This document shows, in pieces, positions 37,441-46,955 of a stretch of 64,000 nucleotides of DNA. The first letter of the stretch is position 1. Each line of letters starts with the position of its first letter. The stretch lies in assembly GCA_037969115.1 (NCBI GenBank), contig JBBKWQ010000396.1, positions 1 to 64,000 on the forward strand, given 5' to 3'. A program made the translations under genes and the position numbers. The notes under the pieces were generated by a model, which saw nothing but the letters and a program-made list of their open reading frames with translations, ran no database searches and was not told the origin of the DNA. Source of the stretch: JBBKWQ01 sp037969115. GTDB lineage: Bacteria; Actinomycetota; Acidimicrobiia; Acidimicrobiales; Ilumatobacteraceae.

Positions 37441-40400
37441 GACTTCGCAATGTTATCGGCGCCGACGGCGCGCGATGCGGTGGTGTCGGCCGCTCCGAGC
37501 GTGCACGCGAGCAGCACGATGCTGGCGATGCCCCAGCGATGGAGGTCTTCGAACGTTGATGGCCACGCACCGCTCGGGAACGGGTCGTACCGAACGACGC
37601 GGTTGAACATGGTGAGGGTCATGAAGGACCAGACGGCCAAGGCGAGCCATCCGGCGAGGCGCGGGCGAAACGCCGTCGCGAGCACGACGATCGTGAGAGC
37701 CGCGGCGAAGCGTCCCTGGCCGAAGACCTGGCCACCGGCGAGCAGCACCGCCGCGAGCGCAACTGCGCGTCGTCCGTTCGAGGTCGTCGGCGGGTCGTGC
37801 CATGGCACCCGTGCGAAGCGCGGCGTTCGGGCCCGTGTGACCTTCTGGGGCGAACGGTCGATCAGGGCGATGGCGATGCATCCGATGATCGACATCGCCG
37901 AGATCACCAGCGCGATCGTCACCGGCGTCTGGGCGCCCCACCGGAACTCGATGGTGCGCTGATCGCCGCTCGGTGGCAGCCACCAGCCGTTGAACCCGCC
38001 ATCGACCAGCGATCCCGCACCAACGTCGGTTCCGTCGACTGCTGCGGTCCAACCGCTGTTCAGACCCTCTCCGAGGACGATCCAGCAGCCGATCGGGCAT
38101 GGGCCGACCGTGACTGTGCGTCCCGTTCTGGTCTGAGCGATGACGCCGGCCGAGATCGCCCGGGGGGCCGATTCGACCGACTCGCCGATCGTGCCGATCA
38201 CGATCCGGTCGACGTCGAGCCCGGTGTCGAGCCCGTCGATCGACGACACGGTCACTTCACCGACGCCGAAAAGCCCCTCCAGAGCACCATCGGTCGTGCC
38301 GCGATCGCACGTGGCGACAACGACCGGTTCGCCGGCCAGGAACGACTCGACGTCGAGGTCCGGAACCTCGACCCGAAGCTCGGCGTCGCCGATGTGACCC
38401 ACGGCCACGCAGCCGCCCGACCAGCCTGCCGGGAGTGGCTCGGCCGCGAGCGATGCGCCCGTGAGTTCGGCAACAGCGGCAGGCAGCGCGACGACCTCGG
38501 CGGAACGCCGATCTCTGGTGGTGCGCACATCGGCCTCGAGAATCGTCATCGTGAGGGAGTCGCCGACTTCGATGCCCTGCGTGTCGACGAGCTGGCTTCC
38601 ATCGGCGGCGGGTTCGGGCAGCGTCACGTCGATCGTGTCGTCGAGGCCGTCGATACGAACCGAACGGATCACTGAGTAGTCGCCACTCGGCTGCACGAGC
38701 GTGAGTGGCGTGAGTGGTCCCGGCGTGGTGGGCACCTTGAGCGCAGGTCCGATCGGGCGGCCGAACGGTGTGGTCCATGCGGTCTTCTCGTCGTGGTCGA
38801 CGGCCGCCCAGCCACCGGCAGCCGGCACACCGATGAGTCGCTCACTCGCCGTCGCGGTCGATGAGCCGAACAGGGCGGCGGTCACGGTGTCGTCCGCTCG
38901 GGCCGAGAGCCGAATCGTGACTGCGTCCACGGTCGAGGGCGCCGGCACCGTGATCGTTCTGGCGAGCGTCGGCTCGGGATCACTGCGCCAACGGTTCATC
39001 GGGTTGGCTCGCCAGCGGGTGAGCACCGTGTCGACTCGCTCGACGCCGTCGGCGACCTCGAACCAGTCGATCGGCGGGCGGACGAGCTCGGTCGACGGCC
39101 CGAGTTCGGTACTGATCTCGGCGAAACCCACACCGTCGGGTCCGGTTGCTACGAGTCCGTCGCCACTTCCGAGCTGCTCGGCCACGGTGACGATCGAGAC
39201 TCGAACGGAGCGGGCGGGCACAGCGAGATCGATGTGTTGGCCGGCGCCTGTTCGCGACGTGTCGTCCAAGTCGACCCGTAGCGGTGCACCATCGTCGGCT
39301 TCGATGTCGACGCTGGTGATCCATCGATTCGGGGTCGATCCGGTCGCACCTGAGCCGGGCTGCAACAGGGTCACCGTGGCGAACGCGGTGTCCGACCTGA
39401 GTTCGATCGCCTCGCCGGTCGGATCGAACCGGTCGGCGACCTTCCAGGCGGTGCGGATGTCTCCGTCGATCGCCATCGCGGCCCGGTGTTCCGGCCGGTA
39501 GGCGAACGGCTCGCCGTAGTCGGTGGCGTAGGCCCGGACCTGTCCGACTTGGACGGCGACGGTTTGGTGATCGTCGTCGTCGTGGTCGAACACGTCGATG
39601 CGCTGATCGGCGCTGTCGAAGTCGAGCAACGCTGCGCCGCTCGCATCTTCGGTGAACCCACGGGTGTCCTGGCTGCCCCTCCACTGACGCGCCTGATCGC
39701 GGTTCGAGTCGGTCACGACGAGCCGCCCCGGTCGCGCTGCCTCGGGGAGCTCTGCGGTGTAGACGATGAGGTCGGTGCCGTCGATCAGCCCGGCGACGGA
39801 GGCATCGATGACGCCGTCTCCGCTCCCCGCGATGGCCGTCACCTGGTCCTTCGCCCTGATCACACCGATCGGTGAGGTGACCGGGACGAGCCAGACGGGT
39901 TCGACGGGTACACCCACGCCGACCGCACCGAGTGAAGTTTCGTCGATCGACTCGAGCTGCACCGCCTCGACGACGGCGGCATCGCCGAACGCGACCGGAT
40001 CACCGAGGCCTGCAACGTCGTCTCGGAGTTGCTGAGCCACCACATCCGGCCGAGGCGTGCGGAATCGATCGAACCACGCATCGTTGGTGAGCCAGACCGA
40101 ATCGGCTCCGAGTAGACGCGCCGCCGGGGCGATCGCGGCTGGTTCGAGTACGCCGTCCTGGAAGCGGTCGTCGAGCGCGTACAAGAGGTCCATCGCTGCG
40201 GGGCTGCCGAGCGGTAGCAGATCGCGAGTCACCAACGGGCGTTCGGTGAGGCCGGGAAGTGGTGGATCAACCGTGTAGCCCCACGTGAATGCACCGAACT
40301 CAGAACCCGGGAGCTGCAGGACGCGGTAGCCGGTCGGTCGATCGTCGAGCGTGGCTGCGGCGTCAGACCAGGCCTGCGGTGGCTGCTCGTCTCTGGTCAG

Positions 40401-41681
40401 CACCGGGTCGACGAAGCCACCGGTGAACATCACGGGCAGGTTGGCGACTGCCAAGACGATGAGCCCGCCAGCCGGGTACCAACGGCGACCACTCGGGAGA
40501 CGCCGGCTCGTCGCGGCCACCAGCGCACCGGCGCCGAGTGCCAGGCCGAGCACCGACATCGGCAGAGCACGTGCGCTGCTGCGAAGTGCGAGCGACCATG
40601 TCGAACGTGACGACTCGGCGAACGGGCTCAGGAGTGGATGCGGGTCATCGATGGGATGGACACCGATCGCCAGGAAGGTGCCAACCACGACCAGCAAGAT
40701 CGCGAACCCACGGTCTCGGAATCGGACCGCGACGAGCCCGACGAAACCGGCCGCAGTGAGCGCAGCGCTGGTGACCACGAGGATGCCCGACGACATGTAT
40801 GCCTCGGCAGCCGAGGTGGTGAAACCGATCGGGTCGCGGACGTAGAAGAGCCAGTAGCCCATGCCGCGGAGCGTCTCCATGCTGTTCGACGTGAGCGAGA
40901 CCGCCTCGAGCGTTTCGCTGAAACCGAGCACGTTGGCGCCGTATCGGCCCTGCACCGACAGCATCACGATCCACCACAGCGAGACCGGGATACACAGAGC
41001 GGCGACGCGTGCGATCGTGGCGGCGACGCGTCTCCACGTCACTTGCCCACCGACGGCGGAATGCAAAAGCCACAGCAGGGGGGCCGGCACGATCATCGCT
41101 GTAGCGGTCGCGTTCGGGGCGCTGACCGTAGCCACGGCCAATGCCAAAATCGCAGCGTGCCGCCACTTCGAGACCGTTGCAGCCTTGATCGTGAGCCCGA
41201 TGATCCATCCGAGACCGGCAAACGGCAGCAACATCAACGACGTGCGCGACAGATACGGCAGCACGTAGGGCGAAAGCTGGTACACCGCCCCGACCGCCAC
41301 GGCAGCGCCGCTCGCGTACCGCTCTCCGCCGATTCCGAGCATTCCGGCCAGCCATCGCGCACCGAGGCCGGCGACGAACAGCAGCGTCCCGATCCAGAGT
41401 CGGTGGGCGATCCAGTCGGGCACCTGCAACACGTCGAACAGCCAGAACCACGGTCCGGACGGCCAGAGATAACTGATGGTCTGATGGGGAACCCATCCGG
41501 CGAACTGGCGCCCGTCGAACGTGTACGGGGCGTCGGAGATGAGTCGGCCCGGGTCGAGATACAGGTACAACTTGGTGTCGGCCGGCATTCGGCCCCATCC
41601 GGCGGTCAGCGCCGGCAGGTAGGCCAGACAGGCGAGCACCACGAGTCCCGTCGACGGTCGGCGCCAACGGGTCGCGATCAC
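37437..41681 (-). CDS. aftD: AftD-like alpha-(1->3)-arabinofuranosyltransferase
   Basis: A 1414-residue membrane protein matching mycobacterial AftD in length and layout (DUF3367). The GT-C region covers ~10-430, beginning [26 protein letters not shown], with the acidic first loop. The large outer region has two discoidin-like carbohydrate-binding modules, near residue 727 ([10 protein letters not shown]) and near 960 ([10 protein letters not shown]). Membrane segments return at ~1245-1400. AftD adds alpha-1,3-arabinofuranose branches from DPA in arabinogalactan and lipoarabinomannan. The frame stays open to 43370, but GTG 41681 overlaps the upstream stop and begins the conserved N-terminus. 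DPA genes 17 kb away support the assignment; the acceptor in this organism is unknown. Confidence 0.88.
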   Translation of the reverse strand: MIATRWRRPSTGLVVLACLAYLPALTAGWGRMPADTKLYLYLDPGRLISDAPYTFDGRQFAGWVPHQTISYLWPSGPWFWLFDVLQVPDWIAHRLWIGTLLFVAGLGARWLAGMLGIGGERYASGAAVAVGAVYQLSPYVLPYLSRTSLMLLPFAGLGWIIGLTIKAATVSKWRHAAILALAVATVSAPNATATAMIVPAPLLWLLHSAVGGQVTWRRVAATIARVAALCIPVSLWWIVMLSVQGRYGANVLGFSETLEAVSLTSNSMETLRGMGYWLFYVRDPIGFTTSAAEAYMSSGILVVTSAALTAAGFVGLVAVRFRDRGFAILLVVVGTFLAIGVHPIDDPHPLLSPFAESSRSTWSLALRSSARALPMSVLGLALGAGALVAATSRRLPSGRRWYPAGGLIVLAVANLPVMFTGGFVDPVLTRDEQPPQAWSDAAATLDDRPTGYRVLQLPGSEFGAFTWGYTVDPPLPGLTERPLVTRDLLPLGSPAAMDLLYALDDRFQDGVLEPAAIAPAARLLGADSVWLTNDAWFDRFRTPRPDVVAQQLRDDVAGLGDPVAFGDAAVVEAVQLESIDETSLGAVGVGVPVEPVWLVPVTSPIGVIRAKDQVTAIAGSGDGVIDASVAGLIDGTDLIVYTAELPEAARPGRLVVTDSNRDQARQWRGSQDTRGFTEDASGAALLDFDSADQRIDVFDHDDDDHQTVAVQVGQVRAYATDYGEPFAYRPEHRAAMAIDGDIRTAWKVADRFDPTGEAIELRSDTAFATVTLLQPGSGATGSTPNRWITSVDIEADDGAPLRVDLDDTSRTGAGQHIDLAVPARSVRVSIVTVAEQLGSGDGLVATGPDGVGFAEISTELGPSTELVRPPIDWFEVADGVERVDTVLTRWRANPMNRWRSDPEPTLARTITVPAPSTVDAVTIRLSARADDTVTAALFGSSTATASERLIGVPAAGGWAAVDHDEKTAWTTPFGRPIGPALKVPTTPGPLTPLTLVQPSGDYSVIRSVRIDGLDDTIDVTLPEPAADGSQLVDTQGIEVGDSLTMTILEADVRTTRDRRSAEVVALPAAVAELTGASLAAEPLPAGWSGGCVAVGHIGDAELRVEVPDLDVESFLAGEPVVVATCDRGTTDGALEGLFGVGEVTVSSIDGLDTGLDVDRIVIGTIGESVESAPRAISAGVIAQTRTGRTVTVGPCPIGCWIVLGEGLNSGWTAAVDGTDVGAGSLVDGGFNGWWLPPSGDQRTIEFRWGAQTPVTIALVISAMSIIGCIAIALIDRSPQKVTRARTPRFARVPWHDPPTTSNGRRAVALAAVLLAGGQVFGQGRFAAALTIVVLATAFRPRLAGWLALAVWSFMTLTMFNRVVRYDPFPSGAWPSTFEDLHRWGIASIVLLACTLGAADTTASRAVGADNIAKS

Positions 41682-42901
41682 GGAATGGCCCCGAAGACTC
41701 CGTACAGACCGGTGAGTACCGCCAGCCCGGCGCCGCACGTGACGAGGTACATGTCCCACCCGAATCGGTCGCGTCGAGGCCACCAAGCGGCAACCGGAAT
41801 GAACAGCGGGAACGCCGTGAACAGGAATCGCGGCCGAGCCGTCACCGTTGCCGGCAACAGCATCAGCACGATCACGACCAGAACGTACGCGAGGATCGGC
41901 AGCGGAAGGGGGCGTTTCCATGCGCACCAGAGGCCACCGAACATTGCGAGCAATGACACCACGGTCAGTGCGTCGGTGGGCGAGGTGAGCGGCTCCGAGA
42001 GGAACGACAGTGTGGTGCGCACCGCGGTGCCTCCGAAGCTGGTGCCTTCGGACCACGCCTCGCTCTGGATACGGAACCAGACTCCCTGTTCGCCAGTGCG
42101 CCGACCGAGCCAGTATTGGAAACCGATGAAACCGATCGGGCTGAGCGCCGGGGCGATGAGAGCCTTCCAGTCCCGGCGATCGATGATCGCGATCGCCGCA
42201 GCGACGGCGCAGGCGGCAATGAGCGCGACCCCGTTCGGGCGAGTCGCCGTGCCGATGGCCGCCGCGATACCGGCGAGCAGCCAACGCTCGTCGTGCAACA
42301 GGAGCAGGCAGGCAGCGGCTGCCACGATGAGGGTGGCCTCGGAGTATGCGAACGACAAGACGTACGACCCCGGGAAGACAGCGAACAGGATCATCGCTCG
42401 TACTGCGGTATCCATGTCGGACAGACGAAGCGCCAACTTGCCGACCAACACGATGGCGATCAGTGACAGCACCAGATTCGTGAGGAGTGCGGCGAATGTG
42501 TCGCCGCCGGGCAATACGAAGTTGACCGTCCGGACCAACATCGGGAAGACAGGGAAGAATGCGCCGCTCGCCTCGACCTGCTCGTAGGTGATGTTCGGCG
42601 GGATGAATCGCGGGTACCCGCTTCGCGCAACCTCCATGTACCATCGCCCGTCCCACGACATCAACACGTCGGTGATGAGTCCGACCGCATTGTCGGGTCG
42701 CGGTTCGCCTGCCTTGTTCGAGTCGACGACCTGCTGCGTCGCCTGTACACCGGCACCGGCGATGACACACAGTCGGGCGACGAAGAACGCGACGAACCCG
42801 TAGGCGACACCGCGTCGCCAGCTGATCTGTTCCGGGGTGTTGGCGGCGACTGCGAGGGAGACTTCGGTCGTCGGGGAAGAATCGGCGCTCACGTTCACCA
42901 T
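41678..42901 (-). CDS. PIG-V-like membrane mannosyltransferase
   Basis: A 407-residue multi-spanning protein with about ten membrane segments. The first outer loop has MSWDGRWYMEVARSGYPRF, the WDxxWY pattern of PIG-V-type GT-C mannosyltransferases, and FFPVFPMLVR and AYSEATLIVA follow as in that family. These use polyprenyl-phosphate mannose, which the synthase at 33839 could provide. ATG 42901 overlaps the upstream glycosylase stop by 7 bp, and its stop overlaps the AftD-like start. Mannose is inferred from the family. Confidence 0.85.
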   Translation of the reverse strand: MVNVSADSSPTTEVSLAVAANTPEQISWRRGVAYGFVAFFVARLCVIAGAGVQATQQVVDSNKAGEPRPDNAVGLITDVLMSWDGRWYMEVARSGYPRFIPPNITYEQVEASGAFFPVFPMLVRTVNFVLPGGDTFAALLTNLVLSLIAIVLVGKLALRLSDMDTAVRAMILFAVFPGSYVLSFAYSEATLIVAAAACLLLLHDERWLLAGIAAAIGTATRPNGVALIAACAVAAAIAIIDRRDWKALIAPALSPIGFIGFQYWLGRRTGEQGVWFRIQSEAWSEGTSFGGTAVRTTLSFLSEPLTSPTDALTVVSLLAMFGGLWCAWKRPLPLPILAYVLVVIVLMLLPATVTARPRFLFTAFPLFIPVAAWWPRRDRFGWDMYLVTCGAGLAVLTGLYGVFGAIP

Positions 42902-43839
42902 CGATGCATCGGAAGGACAGGCTTTCGCGGTCCGAACCTCGGCGCCCCGTGACCGCTTCGTCCGAGTGCGTTGATGACCCTCCCGCGTTGCCCACGATAG
43001 GGCTCGAGAAGCTCCAACATGCGGTCATCCGTGCCCCTGGGCTCTTTGGCGAGAGCCCAGGCGACGGTGTTCGGAAAGTGAAAGTCGCCGACCGGGACGC
43101 TGTCGGGATCACCGAGTGCGGTCGCGAGGGTCGATCCGATCGTCCAGGCACCGATACCGGGCAGGTGCGCGAGCCGTTGGGCGATCTGTTCGCTCGGTAG
43201 CTCGGACCACTGCCACAATCGATCGGCGATGCGGGCGATCTGATTGAGGGCGCGCGCTCGTTTGGTCTCGATACCGAGGGGGTGGAACCACCAGGCCGGA
43301 CGGTTGGCGAGTGTTTCCGGAGACGGGGGGAGGCGGAGCCCCTCGAACGGGCCCGGTGCCGACTCACCAAGTTCGGTGCAGAGTCGAGACCACTGCCGCA
43401 TCGCCTCTCCGGCCGTGATCCGTTGGGCGATGATCACTGGGAGCATGTCGTGATAAATCGTGCCGCTGGCGCCGAACCGCGTGGTGCGGTACGCCTGCAG
43501 CGCAGCTGCGACGACCGGTTGCGCGTCTGGGAACACCGGAGGTGTGTCGTGATCGCCACACAACGAACCCACGCGGTCGAGCAACCAGTCACCACCGGGG
43601 CCCCAGGCCATCGCCGACCGACCAGCCCTTGCAGTGGTGGCGGGGTCGGCCGACCACGTGATGTGGATCGTGCCGGGACCGTCGGGTGTGTACGAAGCGC
43701 GAATGAACTCACGGTCGTTCACGCGGGTCGTGAGGTCGAACCGCCCGGTCTGGAACGCGGCGAGCGTGTGCCGGAGGGATGTGATCACGGCTTCGCAGCT
43801 GGGGGTGCCCGGGACGGTCGACGCGGGCGTCTGCTTCAC
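42895..43839 (-). CDS. DNA-3-methyladenine glycosylase (AlkA-like, HhH-GPD)
   Basis: A 314-residue HhH-GPD base-excision glycosylase. The hairpin is LPGIGAWTIGSTLATA, followed by the catalytic Asp in SVPVGDFHFP. The N-terminal ~150 residues resemble the AlkA/OGG1-like beta domain. It removes alkylated bases from DNA. TACGTT lies 6 nt before its GTG start at 43839 (leaderless). It heads the envelope operon, overlapping the PIG-V-like gene by 7 bp, an odd pairing of DNA repair with glycan synthesis. Lesion specificity is not readable. Confidence 0.85.
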   Translation of the reverse strand: MKQTPASTVPGTPSCEAVITSLRHTLAAFQTGRFDLTTRVNDREFIRASYTPDGPGTIHITWSADPATTARAGRSAMAWGPGGDWLLDRVGSLCGDHDTPPVFPDAQPVVAAALQAYRTTRFGASGTIYHDMLPVIIAQRITAGEAMRQWSRLCTELGESAPGPFEGLRLPPSPETLANRPAWWFHPLGIETKRARALNQIARIADRLWQWSELPSEQIAQRLAHLPGIGAWTIGSTLATALGDPDSVPVGDFHFPNTVAWALAKEPRGTDDRMLELLEPYRGQRGRVINALGRSGHGAPRFGPRKPVLPMHRW

Positions 43840-43845
43840 GCGTCG

Positions 43846-43851
43846 AACGTA
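43846..43851 (-). promoter_or_regulatory. Probable -10 element, leaderless glycosylase operon
   Basis: TACGTT on the minus strand ends 6 nt before GTG 43839. It is the only promoter candidate seen for the five-gene minus operon running to 34579. Confidence 0.45.
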
Positions 43852-43881
43852 GCACCGTCGCCCGCGGGAAGAGGGGGTACC

Positions 43882-45666
43882 TCAGCCGAGCCAGATCGAG
43901 TGCGTCCAGTAGAACCCTGCGGGGTTCATGCTGCCGCTGACCGTTGTTCCGTCGGGAAGCACGGTGCCACCGGTGTTGACGAACGGGTCGCGGGGCACAC
44001 CCCAAATGGTCCACGACCATGGGATCTGGTAGCACTGCTCGGCGAAGCGACGGTTGATCGTCTCCGCGGCGTTGCGCCGAACCTCGGGGTCTGGCGATGT
44101 GCGAGCCGTCTCCAGTCCGGTGTCGACGACCTCGTCGCGGATGCGCGAGAAGTTGAGACTCGGATCGCCGTCTGGTGCCGCGGCGGAGCTGTGCCAGGCG
44201 TAGTACTGGGCGTCGATGTCGAACCCGCCGTGCTGGCGCCACCCGTAGATCTCGAACTCCGGCGATCCCAGCAAGGCGTTGGTGATGATCTGATCTTGCG
44301 GCAACGTGACGATCTCGACCTCGAGTCCGATCGCTTCCCAATAGCCCTTGAGCAGCTGGGCGATCTGATCGTTCACCTGCGTCACCGACTTTCCGTAGGT
44401 GATCGCCGCGGCACCGAACTCTTGCTCGTATTCCTCGATCAGCTGCTTGGCACCGTCGATGTCCTGACTGATGTCGAACCCGTTGTCGTCGAGGTGGCCT
44501 TGCTGACCGGGGCTGAAGACGCCGTTGGCGGGAGTGAGGATGCCGCCGGCGATGGTGTCGATCATCTCTTGGCGGTCGAGTGCTTTGGACATCGCACATC
44601 GCACTCGCACATCCGCGAGGGGCGAGTCTTTGTCGAGGTCGATCATCAGATAGTTGGTGTCGCCAGCATCGGCCCGCTCGACCATTGCGAATCTGGCGTC
44701 GTTGCGGAACCGCTCGATCACACGTCCTTCGGACGTCGCGAAGATGTCGATGGTTCCGCCGGCCAGTGCTTCGGCGGCGATTTCCGAATCCTCGATCACC
44801 CGGTACTCGATCCCGTCGAGGTAGGGGAGTTGGTCGCCGTTCGGAGCAGTCTGCCAGTAGTCGGGGTTGCGCGTGAGTTCGAGGGCCTCTCTCGGCTCAT
44901 AACTCTCGACGATGAACGGCCCGGAACCGACGGGCATGCCCGGGTCGGCGGTGCCGGCGTCGACCGCCTCGAGCCACGTCGGCGACGCGATGAGGCCCCA
45001 CTGGCCCGTCAGGTAAGCGTCGAGTCCGGGCCACGAGACCGGCTGGTTCGGGTCGCCGTTGAAGCCGGTGGCGATGGTGAAGGTCAGATCGTCGACCCGC
45101 TCGATCACCAGCGAGCCGTCTTCGCTCCGCGCCACGTCTTTGATCGCCGCCGACAAGAGAGGACCAGAGCCCGTCGCCTGCAGGTTGAACATCACTGCGT
45201 CGGCGTCGACCGGTGTGCCGTCGTGGAACACGATGCCGTCGCGGATCTTGATGGTCCAGACCGTGAACTGCTCGTTCGGCGTGATCGATTCGGCCAGGAA
45301 CGGGTGCACGACGTGATCGTCACCGAAGGCGGCGATCGGGTCGTAGAACGATCGTGCGCGTTGGATGCAGTACGAATCGCACTGCATCGTGGCCGGAACC
45401 CACGCATTCGCGACTTCGGCTTCGCCGGCTGCGATGAGCGTGCCGCCGTATTCGGCGGGTTTGCTGCCGGCCCCGTTCTCGGACGCCGAACCGCTTGCTT
45501 CCGACTGGATTGCGTCGCTGCCATCACCCGACGACGCGGCGGATTCGATCGACTCGCCGTCGCCTGCTGAGCCTCCACAGGCCGTCGCAGCGATCGCGAA
45601 GCTCACGACGACGGCTGTCAGCAACGTGGTGGGGCGTCTGGAAGTCGTGCGAATGGTGCTGTGCAC
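43882..45666 (-). CDS. Peptide-type ABC transporter substrate-binding lipoprotein (SBP_bac_5)
   Basis: A 594-residue extracytoplasmic solute-binding protein of the oligopeptide/dipeptide family (SBP family 5). The signal peptide ends at a lipobox (IAATACGGS, Cys ~28), then an acidic/Ser-rich linker. RCAMSKALDRQEMIDTI is the family 5 signature; TIKIRDGIVFHDGTPVDADAV is another. GTG 45666 has AGGAGA 7 nt upstream, so the longer open frame to 45927 is not the start. No permease or ATPase genes are adjacent, so it is an orphan and probably shares a transporter encoded elsewhere. Confidence 0.88.
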   Translation of the reverse strand: MHSTIRTTSRRPTTLLTAVVVSFAIAATACGGSAGDGESIESAASSGDGSDAIQSEASGSASENGAGSKPAEYGGTLIAAGEAEVANAWVPATMQCDSYCIQRARSFYDPIAAFGDDHVVHPFLAESITPNEQFTVWTIKIRDGIVFHDGTPVDADAVMFNLQATGSGPLLSAAIKDVARSEDGSLVIERVDDLTFTIATGFNGDPNQPVSWPGLDAYLTGQWGLIASPTWLEAVDAGTADPGMPVGSGPFIVESYEPREALELTRNPDYWQTAPNGDQLPYLDGIEYRVIEDSEIAAEALAGGTIDIFATSEGRVIERFRNDARFAMVERADAGDTNYLMIDLDKDSPLADVRVRCAMSKALDRQEMIDTIAGGILTPANGVFSPGQQGHLDDNGFDISQDIDGAKQLIEEYEQEFGAAAITYGKSVTQVNDQIAQLLKGYWEAIGLEVEIVTLPQDQIITNALLGSPEFEIYGWRQHGGFDIDAQYYAWHSSAAAPDGDPSLNFSRIRDEVVDTGLETARTSPDPEVRRNAAETINRRFAEQCYQIPWSWTIWGVPRDPFVNTGGTVLPDGTTVSGSMNPAGFYWTHSIWLG

Positions 45667-45822
45667 CAGTGGTCTCCTCGTTCGTCGCTGCGCAACCGGG
45701 TCGGCACCGCGTGTGATGGATCGATTACGTGGTAGAAAGCCCGCCAAGTGAGCAGTCTGCCACACACGGTGGTAATTCGGCAGCGACCACGCCGAACATG
45801 AGGAATCTGATGGCGCCGTACG

Positions 45823-46065
45823 ATGAGCAGGATGGCGCCACCGGTTCGGCACGACCATCAGGATGCTCCGCATCGCACCCGGTTGTCGCCGGATCACCCG
45901 CTCCGCGATTCCGTACTCGGCGCGCACCGAGCGGCCGTCGAGGCTCGCCTACCCACTTATCGCGACCCGTCCACTGGACTCGGCGTGTTCACGTCGACGT
46001 TCCTGGCAGCCCGTGGTTACTGCTGCGAGAGCGGGTGTCGACATTGCCCCTTCGTCGGCGCCTGA
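45823..46065 (+). CDS. DUF5522 small Cys-rich protein
   Basis: An 80-residue conserved protein. The C-terminal half has YRDPSTGLGVFTSTFLAARG then YCCESGCRHCPF, the DUF5522 pattern with four closely spaced Cys, likely a metal or Fe-S site. The family is widespread and uncharacterised. ATG 45823 and ATG 45832 are both possible. It is divergent from the orphan SBP across 156 bp and is followed by ppk2 after 34 bp. The four Cys are intact here. Confidence 0.75.
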   Translation: MSRMAPPVRHDHQDAPHRTRLSPDHPLRDSVLGAHRAAVEARLPTYRDPSTGLGVFTSTFLAARGYCCESGCRHCPFVGA

Positions 46066-46086
46066 TCGATGCGGGCCGACTTTGGC

Positions 46087-46092
46087 TACGTT
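46087..46092 (+). promoter_or_regulatory. Probable -10 element, leaderless ppk2
   Basis: TACGTT ends 7 nt before the ppk2 ATG at 46100. The hexamer equals that before the glycosylase operon. Confidence 0.45.
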
Positions 46093-46099
46093 GGCCACC

Positions 46100-46915
46100 A
46101 TGACCGACGATCTCGACCGAGCCGTGAAGCAATGTCGAGCCGATGAACGGCTCGAACTCGGAGAGCATGACCCTCGTGAGACGTTCGGCTGGGAGAAGGA
46201 ACAATCGAAGGCCGCGCTCGCCGAGGAACTCGCCGCGATTCGGGTGTTGCAGACCAAACTCTACGCCGAAGAGCAGTCGGCCCTTCTGCTGGTCTTGCAG
46301 GCCATGGACGCTGGAGGCAAGGACGGAGCGATCAGATCGGTGATGACCGGGCTCAACCCGGCCGGCGTCAGGGTCAACGGTTTCGGCGTGCCGTCGGACG
46401 AAGAGCGCGGCCACGACTACCTGTGGCGCATTCACGCCCACGCACCTGCGAAGGGCATGATCGGTGTCTTCAACCGCAGCCACTACGAAGACGTCCTGGT
46501 GGTGCGCGTCAAAGGGCTCGCTCCCACCAGTCGGTGGAAGCGGCGCTACGACCACATCCGACAGTTCGAGCAGATGCTGTTCGACGAGGGCACACACATC
46601 GCGAAAATCTTCCTCAACGTCTCGAAGGAGGAACAGCGTGAACGCCTCCAGGATCGCGTCGACGACCCCGACGAGCGCTGGAAGTTTCGGCTCGGCGATC
46701 TCGACGACCGAGCGCTGTGGGGCGAGTACCGGGACGCCTACGTCGAAGCGATCGAGCGGACGTCCACCGACGACGCGCCGTGGTATGTGGTTCCGGCAGA
46801 TCGAAAGTGGGTTCGCAATCTGGTCATCGCGCGCATCCTCCGACAACATCTCGAGCGGATCGATCCGCACTATCCCGATCCTGAAGAAGGCATCACGGGA
46901 GTGATCGTCGAGTAG
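46100..46915 (+). CDS. ppk2: Polyphosphate kinase 2 family protein
   Basis: A 271-residue PPK2, which transfers phosphate between polyphosphate and nucleoside phosphates. The P-loop is VLQAMDAGGKDGAIRSV (residues ~68-84), the lid-associated motif FNRSHYEDVLVVRV follows, and DDPDERWKFRLGDLDDRALW is the conserved C-terminal segment. One P-loop domain of this length fits a class that phosphorylates NDPs or NMPs; which one is not readable. The ATG start is the only good one, with TACGTT 7 nt upstream. It is probably monocistronic. Confidence 0.92.
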   Translation: MTDDLDRAVKQCRADERLELGEHDPRETFGWEKEQSKAALAEELAAIRVLQTKLYAEEQSALLLVLQAMDAGGKDGAIRSVMTGLNPAGVRVNGFGVPSDEERGHDYLWRIHAHAPAKGMIGVFNRSHYEDVLVVRVKGLAPTSRWKRRYDHIRQFEQMLFDEGTHIAKIFLNVSKEEQRERLQDRVDDPDERWKFRLGDLDDRALWGEYRDAYVEAIERTSTDDAPWYVVPADRKWVRNLVIARILRQHLERIDPHYPDPEEGITGVIVE

Positions 46916-46940
46916 TTCACCTCCCGGCCCGAACATTTTG

Positions 46941-46946
46941 TACAGT
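46941..46946 (+). promoter_or_regulatory. Probable -10 element for the molybdoenzyme operon
   Basis: TACAGT ends 9 nt before ATG 46956. It sits in the 40-bp gap after ppk2, so the three dehydrogenase genes probably have their own near-leaderless promoter. Confidence 0.45.
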
Positions 46947-46955
46947 CAGGTTCCC

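Noticed and set aside
41682..43370. N-terminal extension of the AftD-like gene
   Set aside because: It overlaps the PIG-V-like and glycosylase genes in another frame and is Arg/Ser-rich. GTG 41681 overlaps the upstream stop and starts the conserved region.
43282..45570. 762-codon + frame across the glycosylase and binding-protein genes
   Set aside because: Antisense shadow; the minus-strand products have clear signal peptide and family motifs.
45667..45927. Longer N-terminus for the peptide-type binding protein
   Set aside because: GTG 45666 has a good ribosome site and begins a normal lipoprotein signal peptide; the extension is Arg-rich and would bury it.
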